A stretch of 64,000 nucleotides of DNA from Archivesica marissinica (lineage: Eukaryota > Mollusca > Bivalvia > Venerida > Vesicomyidae): assembly GCA_014843695.1 (NCBI GenBank), contig CM026387.1, forward strand, positions 69,227,920 to 69,291,919. The letters are read 5' to 3'. Numbering within the stretch: position 1 is the stretch's first letter; each line of letters starts with the position of its first letter. The translations under genes were made by a program, and so were the position numbers. Below are positions 43,376 to 54,789 of the stretch, one piece after another. A model generated the notes under the pieces. That model had not been told where the DNA came from, did not search any database, and saw only the letters and a list, made by a program, of their open reading frames with translations.

Positions 43376-45212
43376 GTAGACGGTCACATACAGAAAATCA
43401 TCACCAGCTACCTGGATGGAATCAAGCTCCGGTTTACTGTTGCTGACCAGATGGCAGAAGTTGGAGAAAGGAATTGTCACAGGATGCACAGTTTCTGTGG
43501 TACTCTTCACTATGGGGATGCACCTGCTGATCAACGCTGCCCAACGAGAGACACGTGGACCAAGAACGGAATCAGGGATCTATCTCCCATCTACCCGAGG
43601 CTTCATGGATGACCTCACCTTGACTACAACAATCCATGTTCAAGCTAGGTGGATGCTGACAGCAGTCAAATCCAGATCTCGCATCATCAAGAAGGGACAG
43701 ATTACAGAGAGGTTCAAGCTCTACGTACAGAACGAGGAGATCCCATCCATTGTGACGAGTCCAATCAAGTGCCTGTGCAAGTGGTTTGATGCAACGTTAA
43801 AGGACCGAAGCTCAAAAAACAGGTAGACGATGGTCTCAAGAAGATAGACCGTTGCGGACTACCAGGCAAGTTCAAAGTCTGGCTCTACCAGCACGCACTG
43901 CTACCAAGACTGATCTGGCCATTGATGTTGTATGAGGTAGCCAGTACGACAGTGGAAGCCCTGGAGAGAACCACCAGTCGACACCTCAGGAAGTGGCTAG
44001 GAGTACCCCAAGCTTCACCAGTATTGGACTCTACGGGAAGAGTAACAAACTACAGCTCCCACTATCTTCACTGGTGGAAGAATTCAAGACGGCCAAGACA
44101 AGACTTGTGTTGACTCTGAGGGATTCTCCGGACCAACTTATCCGTGAGGCAGGGATCGTAACCCGTAGCAGCAGGAAATGGTCAGCGATCAGAACCAGGC
44201 AGAGAGCACGCTCAAGCACAAAGACATTGTGGGAGTGACTGCTGTTGGACGTCAAGGAAATGGTGCAACAAAGACGGTGCTATGGAGCCGATCAAACCAG
44301 AAGGAGAGGCGAGCTTTGATCCAGTCAGAAATCAGGAGTGCAGAGGAACATGCCAGACAAGCAAGGGCGGTGGAAATGGGAGCGCATGGAGCATGGACTA
44401 CGTGGAACACCACAGACAGGAAGCTGACCTGGGAAGACATCTGGAAGTATGAGCCATTGAGGTTTTCATTTCTACTTAGGTCCGTCTATGACCTCCTACC
44501 ATCCCCAGCGAACCTGTGCCGATGGGGACTCACGGCTGATCCCAAATGCAGCTTATGTGACAGAACAGGCACACTAGAGCATGTCCTGTCATCCTGTTCT
44601 ACATCACTGACACAGGGCAGATACAGATGGAGACACGACTCAGTCCTCAGGGAGTTGGCTGACTGGCTGGAGAAAGAGCGGAAGAAGGGACGTGGTAAAC
44701 ATCCCCACCATGGGCACATCGCCTTTGCCAAGCCGGGTGAGACCAGGAAGACACAGACACCACACAAGTCATCGATTCTGGATGGCACAACGGGCTGGAA
44801 CATGGAGGTTGACCTTGGGAAGAGACTTGTTTTCCCCGACGTGGTCCAGACGACCCAACGGCCAGACATCGTACTGTGGTCCAAGACAGGGAAGAAGCTC
44901 ATCGTCATTGAGCTGACAGTACCATGGGAGACAATGTGCGAAGAGGCCTACGAAAGGAAGAAGGCGAAGTATACAGAGCTTCTGGAACTCTGCAAGCAAC
45001 GAGGTTGGCGTACTTGGCTGTTCCCAGTAGAAGTAGGCGCGAGAGGTTTCTGTTCCCAGTCCGTTTGCAGGCTGATGACAGCAGTTGGGACTACTAGAAG
45101 AGAGAAAAGGATGGCTATCCAGAGACTGAGCCAATCAGCTGAACGGGCTTCAAGCTGGCTGTGGCTGAGACGAGAGGAGAAGAGCTGGAAGCAATCAACC
45201 AACGCGCAGTGA
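43376..45212 (+). pseudogene. RT and restriction-like endonuclease of the R2/Hero-type LINE
   Basis: The frame order is HIQKIITSYLDGIKLRF, then (shifted) KLEKGIVTGCTVSVVLF and GFMDDLTLTT (the YxDD-type box, here FMDD). Further shifts near 43825 and 43995 lead to GLPGKFKVWLYQHALLPRLI and HLRKWLGVP. A long intact frame covers 44178-45212 (344 codons). In that frame C124-x2-C127-x7-H135-x4-C140 forms the knuckle, R152-H153-D154 is the R/KHD motif, and P229-D230-x14-E245 is the PD-(D/E) nuclease motif. These three motifs in this order define R2-like endonucleases. At least three frameshifts disable the protein. Confidence 0.82.
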
Positions 45213-45574
45213 CTGATCACCACTGTGGGCCCACCGCCACCAGAGTGTCCATGGAATTAGAGGGCCGAAACACTCAAGGACGGCGGCATCCATGCTGATG
45301 ATGTTGGTTGAGAAACAGTCTACATTCCATATCGGATAATAGACTGTATTATATCAAATTCAACGCCTGGAGTACCAGTGACTTCTAGGAAAGACTGGAT
45401 GAGAACCAAGAACAGATTGGTGACACTGGAGAGACAGATAACCACCGGGAATAGACTGGACCAGGGGCACTAGGGGTAGCATCCCGAACTGCAGTCTTCG
45501 AGAGAGGACACCCAACTACTAGCTACAGACTCCACTAACGAAAGACACCCACAGAGTCTACCGAGAGGGGGGGA
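43376..45574 (+). mobile_element. REL-endonuclease LINE (R2/Hero-type), 5'-truncated, inside the 23-bp array
   Basis: Starts within the reverse transcriptase, runs through a C-terminal zinc knuckle and restriction-enzyme-like endonuclease, and ends with a ~360-bp 3' UTR containing GGGCCGAAACACTCAAGGAC. The right edge (GAGGGGGGGAGG) meets ATGATATCTTCACTTCCC of the array directly, with no A-tail. GC content is clearly higher than in the surroundings. LINEs with this endonuclease type often insert at specific sequences (established for R2, NeSL and others). Confidence 0.82.
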
Positions 45575-46600
45575 GGATGATATCTTCACTTCCCAGACTT
45601 TCCATCATGATATCTTCACTTCCCAGACTTCCACCATGATATCTCATTCACTTCCCAGACTTTCCACAATGATATCTTCACTTCCCAGACTTCCACCATG
45701 ATATCTCCTTCACTTCCCAGACATTCCACCATGATATCTTCTTCACTTCCCATACTTTCCATTATGATACCTCTTCACTTCCCACACTTTCCACAATGAT
45801 ATCTATTCACTTTCCACCCTTTCTACAATGATATCTCTTCACTTTCCACAACGATATCTCTTCACTTTCCACAATGATATCTCTTCACATTCCACAATGA
45901 TATCTCTTCACATTCCACCCTTTCCACAATGATATCTCTTCACTTTCCACAATGATATCTCTTCACTTTCCAGACTTTCCACAATGATATCTCTTCACTT
46001 TCCACCCTTTCCACAATGATATATCTTCACTTGCCAGACGTTCCACAATGATTTCTCTTCACTTTCCACAATGACATATCTTCACTTTCCACAATGATAT
46101 CTCTTCACTTTCCACCCTTTCCACAATGATATATCTTCACTTGCCAGACGTTCCACAATGATTTCTCTTCACTTTCCACAATGACATATCTTCACTTTCC
46201 ATAGTGATATCTCTTCACTTTCCACCTTTTCCACAATGACATATCTTCACTTTCCATAGTGATATCTCTTCACTTTCCACCTTTTCCACAATGACATATC
46301 TTCACTTCCCAGACTTTCCACAATGATATCTCTTCACTTTCCACAATGACATATCTTCACTTCCCAGACTGTCCATAGTGATATTTCTTCACTTTCCACA
46401 ATGACATATATTCACTTCCCCGACTTGTCACAATGATATCTTTTCACAATGACATATCTTCACTTCCCAGACTTTCCACAATGACATATCTTCACTTCCA
46501 AGACTTTCCATAGTGATATCTCTTCACTTTCCACAATGGCATATCTTCATTCCCCCGACTTTTCACAATGATATCTCTTCACGTTCCATCCTTTCTGCAA
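45575..46600. repeat. Degenerate ~23-bp array, right part
   Basis: Continuation of the array at 41700-43160, with the same words (CTTCACTTTCCACAATGA and TATCT). From about 46020 it is enriched for GACATATCTTCACTTTCC and CATAGTGATATCTC. A ~110-bp segment around 46010-46080 is repeated at 46120-46190. Confidence 0.88.
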
Positions 46601-46886
46601 ATGTATCTCTTCATTTCCCACATCCTTCACAAGCTTGTTATGCATTTTCCAGCAACAACTCCTCTTGCCTAATATGTATTATATTGAGAATTACCGGTAA
46701 TTGTAAGGTTAACATTAGTACCAATATAATATTTTTAAACAAACTTAAAACAGCATTGTCCTCAGTAACAATGTATACATGTATATCCATTGGCACATTT
46801 TTATTACACACATGAACTTATTGAGAAACCAGCTAAATCATTTACAAATATTTAATCAAAAATATTATTCTGATACGCTTTCAAGC

Positions 46887-47009
46887 ACAGGGATTCGGCG
46901 CGTTTGGGGGTACTAGTATATACATTTAAGTACTTAAATTTATATACTAGTACCCCCAAACGCGCCGTAAATGTATATACTAGTACCCCCAAACGCGCCG
47001 AATCCCTGT
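46887..47009. mobile_element. 123-bp fold-back MITE with 10-bp target duplication
   Basis: Perfect 42-bp inverted arms (46887-46928 and 46968-47009), beginning ACAGGGATTCGGCGCGTTTG and GGGGTACTAGTATATAC. The 39-bp centre contains a third, partial copy of the arm. GCTTTCAAGC lies directly on both sides (46877-46886 and 47010-47019). A 9-11 bp duplication suggests Mutator-like (MULE) transposition; the superfamily is an inference from that length alone. Confidence 0.82.
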
Positions 47010-47121
47010 GCTTTCAAGCAAATATTTGAGAAAAACAAATAGTTTCTAAATGTCTTTAACCCCATATCCATTGATATGTCCATTACTTACACCTAGCATG
47101 CCCACCCGCGACGGCCATTTC

Positions 47122-48330
47122 TGCAAATACAAGTTGATCTAGCTTGTAATACTATCAAATAGCAAATACAAGTTGATCTAGCTTGTAATAATATCAAATA
47201 GCAAATACAAGTTGATCTAGCTTGTAATAATAGCAAATACAAGTTGATCTAGCTTGTAATAATATCAAATACAAGTTGATCTAGCTTGTAATAATAGCAA
47301 ATAGCAAATACAAGTTGATCTAGCTTGTAATAATATCAGATAGCAAATACAAGTTGATCTAGCTTGTAATAATATCAAATAGCAAATACAAGTTGATCTA
47401 GCTTCTAATAATATCAGATAGCAAATACAAGTTGATCTAGCTTCTAATAATAGCAAATACAAGTTGATCTAGCTTCTAATAATAGCAAATACAAGTTGAT
47501 CTAGCTTCTAATAATAGCAAATACAAGTTGATCTAGCTTGTAATAATAGCAACTAGCAAATACAAGTTGATCTAGCTTGTAATAATATCAGATAGCAAAT
47601 ACAAGTTGATCTAGCTTGTAATAATATCAAATAGCAAATACAAGTTGATCTAGCTTCTAATAATATCAGATAGCAAATACAAGTTGATCTAGCTTCTAAT
47701 AATAGCAAATACAAGTTGATCTAGCTTCTAATAATAGCAAATACAAGTTGATCTAGCTTCTAATAATAGCAAATACAAGTTGATCTAGCTTGTAATAATA
47801 GCAACTAGCAAATACAAGTTGATCTAGCTTGTAATAATAGCAAATAGCAAATACAAGTTGATCTAGCTTGTAATAATATCAAATAGCAAATACAAGTTGA
47901 TCTAGCTTGTAATAATAGCAACTAGCAAATACAAGTTGATCTAGCTTGTAATAATAGCAAATAGCAAATACAAGTTGATCTAGCTTGTAATAATAGCAAA
48001 TAGCAAATACAAGTTGATCTAGCTTGTAATAATATCAGATAGCAAATACAAGTTGATCTAGCTTGTAATAATAGCAAATAGCAAATACAAGTTGATCTAG
48101 CTTGTAATAATAGCAAATAGCAAATACAAGTTGATCTAGCTTGTAATAATAGCAAATACAAGTTGATCTAGCTTGTAATACTATCAAATAGCAAATACAA
48201 GTTGATCTAGCTTGTAATAATAGCAAATAGCAAATACAAGTTGATCTAGCTTGTAATAATAGCAAATACAAGTTGATCTAGCTTGTAATAATAGCAAATA
48301 CAAGTTGATCTAGCTTGTAATAATAGCAAA
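47122..48330. repeat. 32/39-bp minisatellite, about 35 copies
   Basis: The unit is AAATACAAGTTGATCTAGCT followed by T[G/C]TAATAATAGC. An optional 7-base AAATAGC or AAATATC insertion makes the 39-bp form. Two ~350-bp blocks (about 47330-47560 and 47590-47810) carry the same order of variants, which suggests block duplication. Confidence 0.93.
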
Positions 48331-49677
48331 TGTATATGGCAGTTCTTGACACATTCATGTCGCTTTAGGCCACCTAGTCTGGGTTCCAGTCAGTCGATTT
48401 TTAACTTCTGGCAAAATATCAACAATTCGTCACATGTCCGACAGTGCTTCCATTATTTTGAAGAACCTAAATAAGCCATAAACTGGTTTGCATGTTTTTC
48501 TGTATATTGGGTGCCAGTCTGTCGATTTTTAACTTCTGGCAAAATGATATGATCAGAAGCTCAATACGGCCCAATTAATAGACTCGGTGTTAAAATATGT
48601 TTATTTGACTGACCAGGCGACATATATCGACGCCTGTTCCCAGGCTACTGCCCACCCTTTGCTACACGTGTCGCTATAACCTAACATACTAGAGTTGTTC
48701 CCCAAAATGATAGTGAAATCAGTCCCAACCACGCATTTTTTGAAATACTATGCACGTATATTGCTTTAACATTATTTCTTAAAGCCACAAGAATTTTTTT
48801 TAGACCGTTTTAAGTTTGTCACGTCTAGATATATGTAATTTTGATTTCAAATTTGCATCTTTTAAATGGTTCATCATAGATATAATTAATACAAAAGAAC
48901 GTCACGCCATTTTGCATTAGGGGTCTATGGCATTTTGGGAAAATAACAAAAACGTGATTTTCTCCTCAAGTAACCTAAATAAATAAACAAATCTGCGTCG
49001 TCAAAGTTTTTATTACCGTTCTGAAGATTTTACATATAATCTATTGTGTGGTCATCAGATATTTGTTCATTTATAAATATCAAAGACTACTTTGATGTCG
49101 CTCGTCAGGTCAGGTTTGCTTATCCGGAAATTATCTGTGCACGGTTACGTGTGTGTCACGTGAATATGTTTGCACATCATATATCTACTAAGTTACATAT
49201 TGTCTCTAAATATTGAAGCCTGCAAGCTTTTGGGCAATATATTTAAACATTAGGATCTAAATTGTGTCAAAATACACAGAAAACTGTATATTGCTAAGCT
49301 CATCGATAATCCTATATTCGTTCCCAAATAAAACACCTTTATTTTAGCTTCATCCGCGTTTCATTATTGCATTTAGCATAACAACATATTGTCCTAACCT
49401 TCATTCAAACCAATCGTAAAACAGGTAAATAAAAAAATCTTATTATTGTTGAAAAGAAACACCGTATCAAATATTATGGCAGGATTTTGACAGGTTAATT
49501 ATTGGACCTTCAACTAATACTGTATGACCTGTAGCATGCACTCTCACCACTTTATTACCCATCTCGACGCGTCGTATCGAGATCAACTGACGTATCTGCG
49601 AATATTCCACAGCCCAATGTAGACACATCATTGCAATGGGGGAGGAAACGTTCCAAGTTCTCTTTTTTGTAATGTAA
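48331..49677. other. Unassigned AT-rich spacer
   Basis: No gene seen. A 33-bp segment with CGATTTTTAACTTCTGGCAA is present twice (about 48384 and 48512). Confidence 0.4.
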
Positions 49678-50115
49678 TGAAAATAGACTGGGACACCAAA
49701 CCTACATTCTCTAAGATCATCTGGTACAAACGGACGGCAGAGTGTTCAATTGAAGTTGTTCACCTTTATATAAACAAACTCTGTGACACATTTAATCCAA
49801 GATGAACATTCCAGAAACAGGCGAATACTTTACAAAAAGGCAAATAAATCCTATCCTGAATCGTTTCAGTAAATGCTAGAGAGAAATGCAGAAAATAATC
49901 CATAAAGACTAGTGGACAATAGCAACAGCATCATTGATGAAAGCCTTCAAGCAACAATTCCAAGCAGCATCTGGAATTACATCAAGTTCGTGAAATATGA
50001 TTATATTCATATCTCCCAGCTACGGGACCACATTCACAATGCTAGCGACTGCAAAGGAAAGCCAGATATACAATAGCAATTGTTACAAGCACATGTATGT
50101 CAACTTTAATACCAC
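49678..50115 (+). pseudogene. Possible degenerate LINE linker
   Basis: A frame from ATG at 49678 reads KIDWDTKPTFSKIIWYKRTA to a stop near 49803. Further on IPSSIWNYIKFVKYDYIHIS and DHIHNASDCKGKPDI recall the 'W.YIK..R.D...I..L' linker before the reverse transcriptase in CR1-like LINEs. Stops interrupt it, and no endonuclease or polymerase block is recognisable nearby. The likeness is weak. Confidence 0.28.
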
Positions 50116-50396
50116 ACTATGTGAGAACTATTCTTGATTGGAATTAACTCAGACCACAGTGATAGTGCAGTGAACTCAAAATCAACAGAATACAAACCAG
50201 TAGTGGTTACTTCAGGGTACCAGATCCAGATAGCTCATTTTAAAATAATTTTGACCGTCACAAGGGGGTCAGTCACCCTGAATGCGGCTGCTTCACGTGT
50301 GTGCAGTTATAAAGACCAACAAGTATGAGATCCGACGAAACAGCTAACAAGTGAAATGTTGTTCACACAATATTTTAGAGCCGTAAAAAAACACCA

Positions 50397-51362
50397 TCAA
50401 AGATGTAATAATTCTTCGACCTCTTTCCTAATTTGTTCCTGTTTGGCGGGAGTTCGTCTAACAATCACTACCGCGTTTTCCAGCCTAACTCTTTCCACAG
50501 CATCTTGGACTTCTTTAGGAATTATTGTATGAGTTCTCTTATACACGTCAACGTCATTGCAGAATTGCTTTATTCGGAGTTCAACATTCCTCATCGTAAT
50601 TTTATTATTTATTTCTTCTCTGGATATTTTCGGCCCGTCTCCAATACGATCTAAGTGTGACATGACACCAATATCTCGAAGCTTGCTGTTTAATCCGGGA
50701 ATAGCATTGAAATACTTCCCTTCTAATATGTGAATAAACGTTTCAACTTGGATATCGGAAAATAAGCACGTGGAATGATTGGTGTTTTCTTCTAGAATGC
50801 CAGTCCGTTTGCCTTCCTGTTCGTACGTTTGTATAATTTGTTGAATTCTTTTGCACAGTCTGCACCCATCACCGTTAAGCTTATAGTTTGTTTCAGCAAT
50901 CGACTTTACGGCCGAGTATGACTTAATCCTTCTGGAGAAATGCTCGCCATGTGGACGTTTTTCGTGAACTTGCGACATCGGCCTGTCTGCAGCGTATGAT
51001 GAGGACTCGAGAGATTGGATCCGATTAACAAGTTTTGCGCTCTTTGCTCTTAGCAATCGTTCACTTAGCGTATATTTCCTTTGGCTGATTTCTTTCTCTT
51101 TACATACCCGAAATCGTATGCTTTCCAGCTTGGTCTGCTCATTCCTGTTCAGTTTATTGGCTGTGTATTCTGCGCGTGTTTTGCAGACGACATCCCGGCT
51201 GCCAGTTATCTGTGCAGTTTGTCCTGATCTCGAAGGTATCTCCAATGATACACGTGATTCTAGTGACGCGACATCCCACGAGTCTCGTCTGTCCCAATCT
51301 TGCGCGTGTGACACAGCGCTTCCCCACATACTAGAAATACTCCTTGCCGGATGCATTGTCAT
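50397..51362 (-). CDS. Uncharacterised 321-residue protein
   Basis: I do not recognise a family. The frame starts at ATG 51362 (MTMHPARSISSMWGSAVSHA) and ends LLHL with TGA at 50397. It is rich in Arg, Lys and Glu with long predicted-helix stretches (RNEQTKLESIRFRVCKEKEI; KEVQDAVERVRLENAVVIVR), one C-x2-C (GDGCRLCKRIQQ), and no signal peptide or membrane segment. The frame remains open 55 codons further upstream, but those codons come from a family B SINE (51379-51554). In the sequence before that insertion a TAA lies in frame 18-21 bases upstream of the ATG, which favours this start. Codon use and the uninterrupted length suggest a real single-exon gene or last exon; expression is unproven. 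Confidence 0.6.
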   Translation of the reverse strand: MTMHPARSISSMWGSAVSHAQDWDRRDSWDVASLESRVSLEIPSRSGQTAQITGSRDVVCKTRAEYTANKLNRNEQTKLESIRFRVCKEKEISQRKYTLSERLLRAKSAKLVNRIQSLESSSYAADRPMSQVHEKRPHGEHFSRRIKSYSAVKSIAETNYKLNGDGCRLCKRIQQIIQTYEQEGKRTGILEENTNHSTCLFSDIQVETFIHILEGKYFNAIPGLNSKLRDIGVMSHLDRIGDGPKISREEINNKITMRNVELRIKQFCNDVDVYKRTHTIIPKEVQDAVERVRLENAVVIVRRTPAKQEQIRKEVEELLHL

Positions 51363-51378
51363 ATTAAGACCAACCAAC

Positions 51379-51554
51379 AACGATGTGAGATGGTACGGTG
51401 GTCGCCAGATCGGACAGGTGGGTTTTCTCCGGGTACTCCGGTTTCCTCCCACACGAATGACCACATGTACGCTTTCATCCGCATCAACGAGAGTGATTAA
51501 TATAAGTTGTGAGAACTTGCTTCGCAATCATTGTAAAATAAATAAAGTTTAAAC
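51379..51554 (+). mobile_element. SINE family B, headless, just upstream of the 321-residue gene
   Basis: Runs from GATGTGAGATGGTACGGTGG through GGGTTTTCTCCGGGTACTCC, GGTTTCCTCCCACACGAATG and AGTGATTAATATAAGTTGTG to ATAAATAAAGTTTAAA. CCAAC(AA)CGAT flanks it on both sides, an imperfect duplication. Relative to the gene (minus strand) it lies about 17 bp before the ATG, in antisense orientation. Confidence 0.85.
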
Positions 51555-51559
51555 CAACG

Positions 51560-53856
51560 ATATTTTAATTAATTTATTGGTATATCCGTGTTAACGTCTC
51601 AAATAATCAACTTCTGAAATATACGAGTAATGTTATAATTTTCCTATATAAACACAGCTTTCAAATCAAATTGTTAACCATAAAACAAATACGACCGTCC
51701 ATTTGTACAGTTAACATGTTAGTTAAATATTGCCATACACGTTCCTGGTCACACACATAACTAATTTCAGTAATGAAATAGTCCAATTGTCATTAACGTT
51801 GAAGGATACATACGTATAGTATTCATTTTTTTCTTATCAAATCGTTGAATGTCGGATCAGAGTCAATATCGTTCTAATAATACCTTCGACTTAATTTCAC
51901 ATCTAGATCTACGCCAGGTTACACCACCCATGTTAATCTGAAGTTCAAACACCCATCTTCAAATAATTACAATATTGTATATTAACAAACTATCTTTTGC
52001 CTACACTATTCGGTGGGGGGGGGGGGTAATTCTGCAGAAATTGCTCTTGTAATTCTACATTTAACCGTCGTCATGTCTTTGTCATGAACATTTTAATTTG
52101 ATTTTTTTTATTGACATCGTTACTTGTAACATTACCGCCTGAAAATAGGTTAGGAAACTTCCTTTGTGCTCCAGTTTATTCAACTCAAATGGGCTCCAGC
52201 GCGATACAAGAAACAGTATTGCGAGTTTTGTGAGATTTTAATCGTTTTACAAATGTTCAAATATGCTGTTGGACAATGCTTACGAGTGTTCATTACGACA
52301 CATGGTTAGCAATAGGCTATATACTGCCACAAAGGGACCATTCAAAAGCATTTCCTGGGCCGATATTATATATAGGCAAATTTCTACAAAAATCACCAGA
52401 GCCACACAAACATTATACAAAAGTTGATGAAAGGTTTCACCCTTATGATCATAAAGCTTCGATCCTTCGTCTTGTTATAATACACACTTACATAGTCACA
52501 TTAATGTTCATTCAAACTTCGAAGCTATTGTTGCAGATTATATTTTGTAAAGGAAATGGCAAGCGAGACCAAAACATACATGGTTTAAACGGCTTCGGCC
52601 GAATTGTTAGACTGTGTGTTGGCTAAAATGAATGCATGGGAGAATTAGTATTTTACAAACAAACTGATTCCATGAGATCACGGTACCCGAGGTTGAGAAT
52701 CCATTTAATAGTACATTTCAATGTACAGACTTTCAATGACATTAAGAGGAATGAATGTCATCTGTGTACAGTAATGGTAAATGGTGGGCATGCCCGAGAC
52801 ACGACGGCATCTTGTATCGTCATAGTGTCTAGCGTTACTTGTATTTGTTTGAAGTTGTTCCATAACATGGAAATATGTTCTAACAGAAAGTTGTTTCAGA
52901 GAAATCTAGTAAACATGTACACGACTTGACGAACATTGAGCTCTCCGAGAACCATAGCATGGCAAACCATGTTGCCATTTCTATTCCACAAACTTTCTTA
53001 TTTGATGTATGCGTGACAAATCGGGCTTAAAGCCTGATGTATGCATAACTAATTGTAAATATGATAATGTCATTGCGTCGCACGAAAATGCGGGGTCGAT
53101 ATAGAATTTCAAGTTCTGTGCGTTACGTTAGCTCAGAACGTATATCTTAACAATAATTGGCACACAATTGTGTGTGCGAATTATTGGTGCATATAAAGAT
53201 GATCACATGACTGTGGGTACGTGCTTGGTCATGTGATATGGTTCAATTGATCGTCAGTTATACGCTAAGTTTAGATCGTTTCGCAAGCAATTTCGCTATT
53301 CAAATTCGATTTGTTTCGGGAATGGGATCTATGAACGGGTTTCCATATTGATTTAAATGTTAAAATCGAATTGAATTCAGATTCGTTATCGTTATAAGTA
53401 GCATGCAGTATATCGTAAAACCGAGTACGAATATGTTATCGTTTAGAAAATATTTTAATCTACGAACAATCAAAGATATGTTGTTATTAAAATATATGAA
53501 CTTTCCCTGAGGTACATTGGATGCAGTTTTTCGTAGTTAGTAAAATATTAGAAATATCCCTGAGGTACATTGGATACAGTTTTCCAGAGTGTTTTTACAT
53601 TATCATTAATGATTTTTTACCTCTGGTTTATACCCTGGTCCTCTCGGTCTACGCCGAGGCTATGTTTCATGTATTCGACTATATGTACGTAGTACAGTCA
53701 AAGAGATTTGAAAACATTTGTTTTGTATACTTGTAATTAACCTCGTCAATACAGTGACTAAACAATCGCAAGTCTTTCGACTGAGGCGAAGGTCGACATT
53801 ATTTGTCCTCGGGTTGATAATTATATCCACTGCCACATTCGCCGAGATGAAATTTT
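51560..53856. other. Unassigned region without supported gene
   Basis: It holds a 12-base G run (52015-52026) and short open frames of 97-116 codons (52276-52929) with no recognisable motif. It also has an imperfect palindrome around 53152-53185 (AATAATTGGCACACAATTG), and CCCTGAGGTACATTGGAT occurs twice (53507, 53558). Nothing supports a gene. Confidence 0.4.
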
Positions 53857-54787
53857 GTTATACTGAACACTCGGCTGTTCTGGCTTTATGGTGTTATACT
53901 GAACAATCGGCTGTTCTGGCTTTATGTTGTTATACTGAACACTCGGCTGTTCTGGCTTTATGTTGTTATACTGAACAATCGGCTGTTCTGGCTTTATGTT
54001 GTTATACTGAACAATCGGCTGTTCTGGCTTTATGTTGTTATACTGAACAATCGGCTGTTCTGGCTTTATGTTGTTATACTGAACAATCGGCTGTTCTGGC
54101 TTATGTGTTAACTGACAATCGGGTTCTGGCTTTAGTTGTTATACTGAACAACGGCTGTTCTGGCTTTATGTTGTTATACTGAACAATCGGCTGTTCTGGC
54201 TTTATGTTGTTATACTGAACAATCGGCTGTTCTGGCTTTATGGTGTTATACTGAACACTCGGCTGTTCTGGCTTTATGGTGTTATACTGAACACTCGGCT
54301 GTTCTGGCTTTATGTTGTTATACTGAACAATCGGCTGTTCTGGCTTTATGTTGTTATACTGAACAATCGGCTGTTCTGGCTTTATGGTGTTATACTGAAC
54401 AATCGGCTGTTCTGGCTTTATGGTGTTATACTGAACAATCGGCTGTTCTGGCTTTATGTTGTTATACTGAACAATCGGCTGTTCTGGCTTTATGTTGTTA
54501 TACTGAACAATCGGCTGTTCTGGCTTTATGGTGTTATACTGAACACTCGGCTGTTCTGGCTTTATGGTGTTATACTGAACACTCGGCTGTTCTGGCTTTA
54601 TGTTGTTATACTGAACAATCGGCTGTTCTGGCTTTATGTTGTTATACTGAACAATCGGCTGTTCTGGCTTTATGGTGTTATACTGAACAATCGGCTGTTC
54701 TGGCTTTATGTTGTTATACTGAACAATCGGCTGTTCTGGCTTTATGGTGTTATACTGAACAATCGGCTGTTCTGGCTTTATGTTGTT
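53857..54787. repeat. 36-bp minisatellite, about 26 copies
   Basis: The unit is GTTATACTGAACAATCGGCT followed by GTTCTGGCTTTATGTT. Variants are AACACTCGG and TATGGT; a damaged copy lies at about 54100-54130. Variant blocks of about 290 bp recur (54230-54500 and 54530-54790). Confidence 0.95.
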
Positions 54788-54789
54788 TG

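Noticed and set aside
44252..45223. Minus-strand frames of 60-140 codons opposite the R2/Hero-type LINE
   Set aside because: Antisense shadows of the endonuclease frame, whose motifs are unambiguous on the plus strand.
1..48330. CRISPR arrays, considered because of the many regular repeats
   Set aside because: The repeats are directly adjacent or differ only by point variants, with no unique spacers and no cas genes. The genome is animal.
52276..52929. Plus-strand open frames of 116 and 97 codons
   Set aside because: No recognisable motif, no splice or codon-use support, and neighbouring sequence is plain AT-rich DNA.
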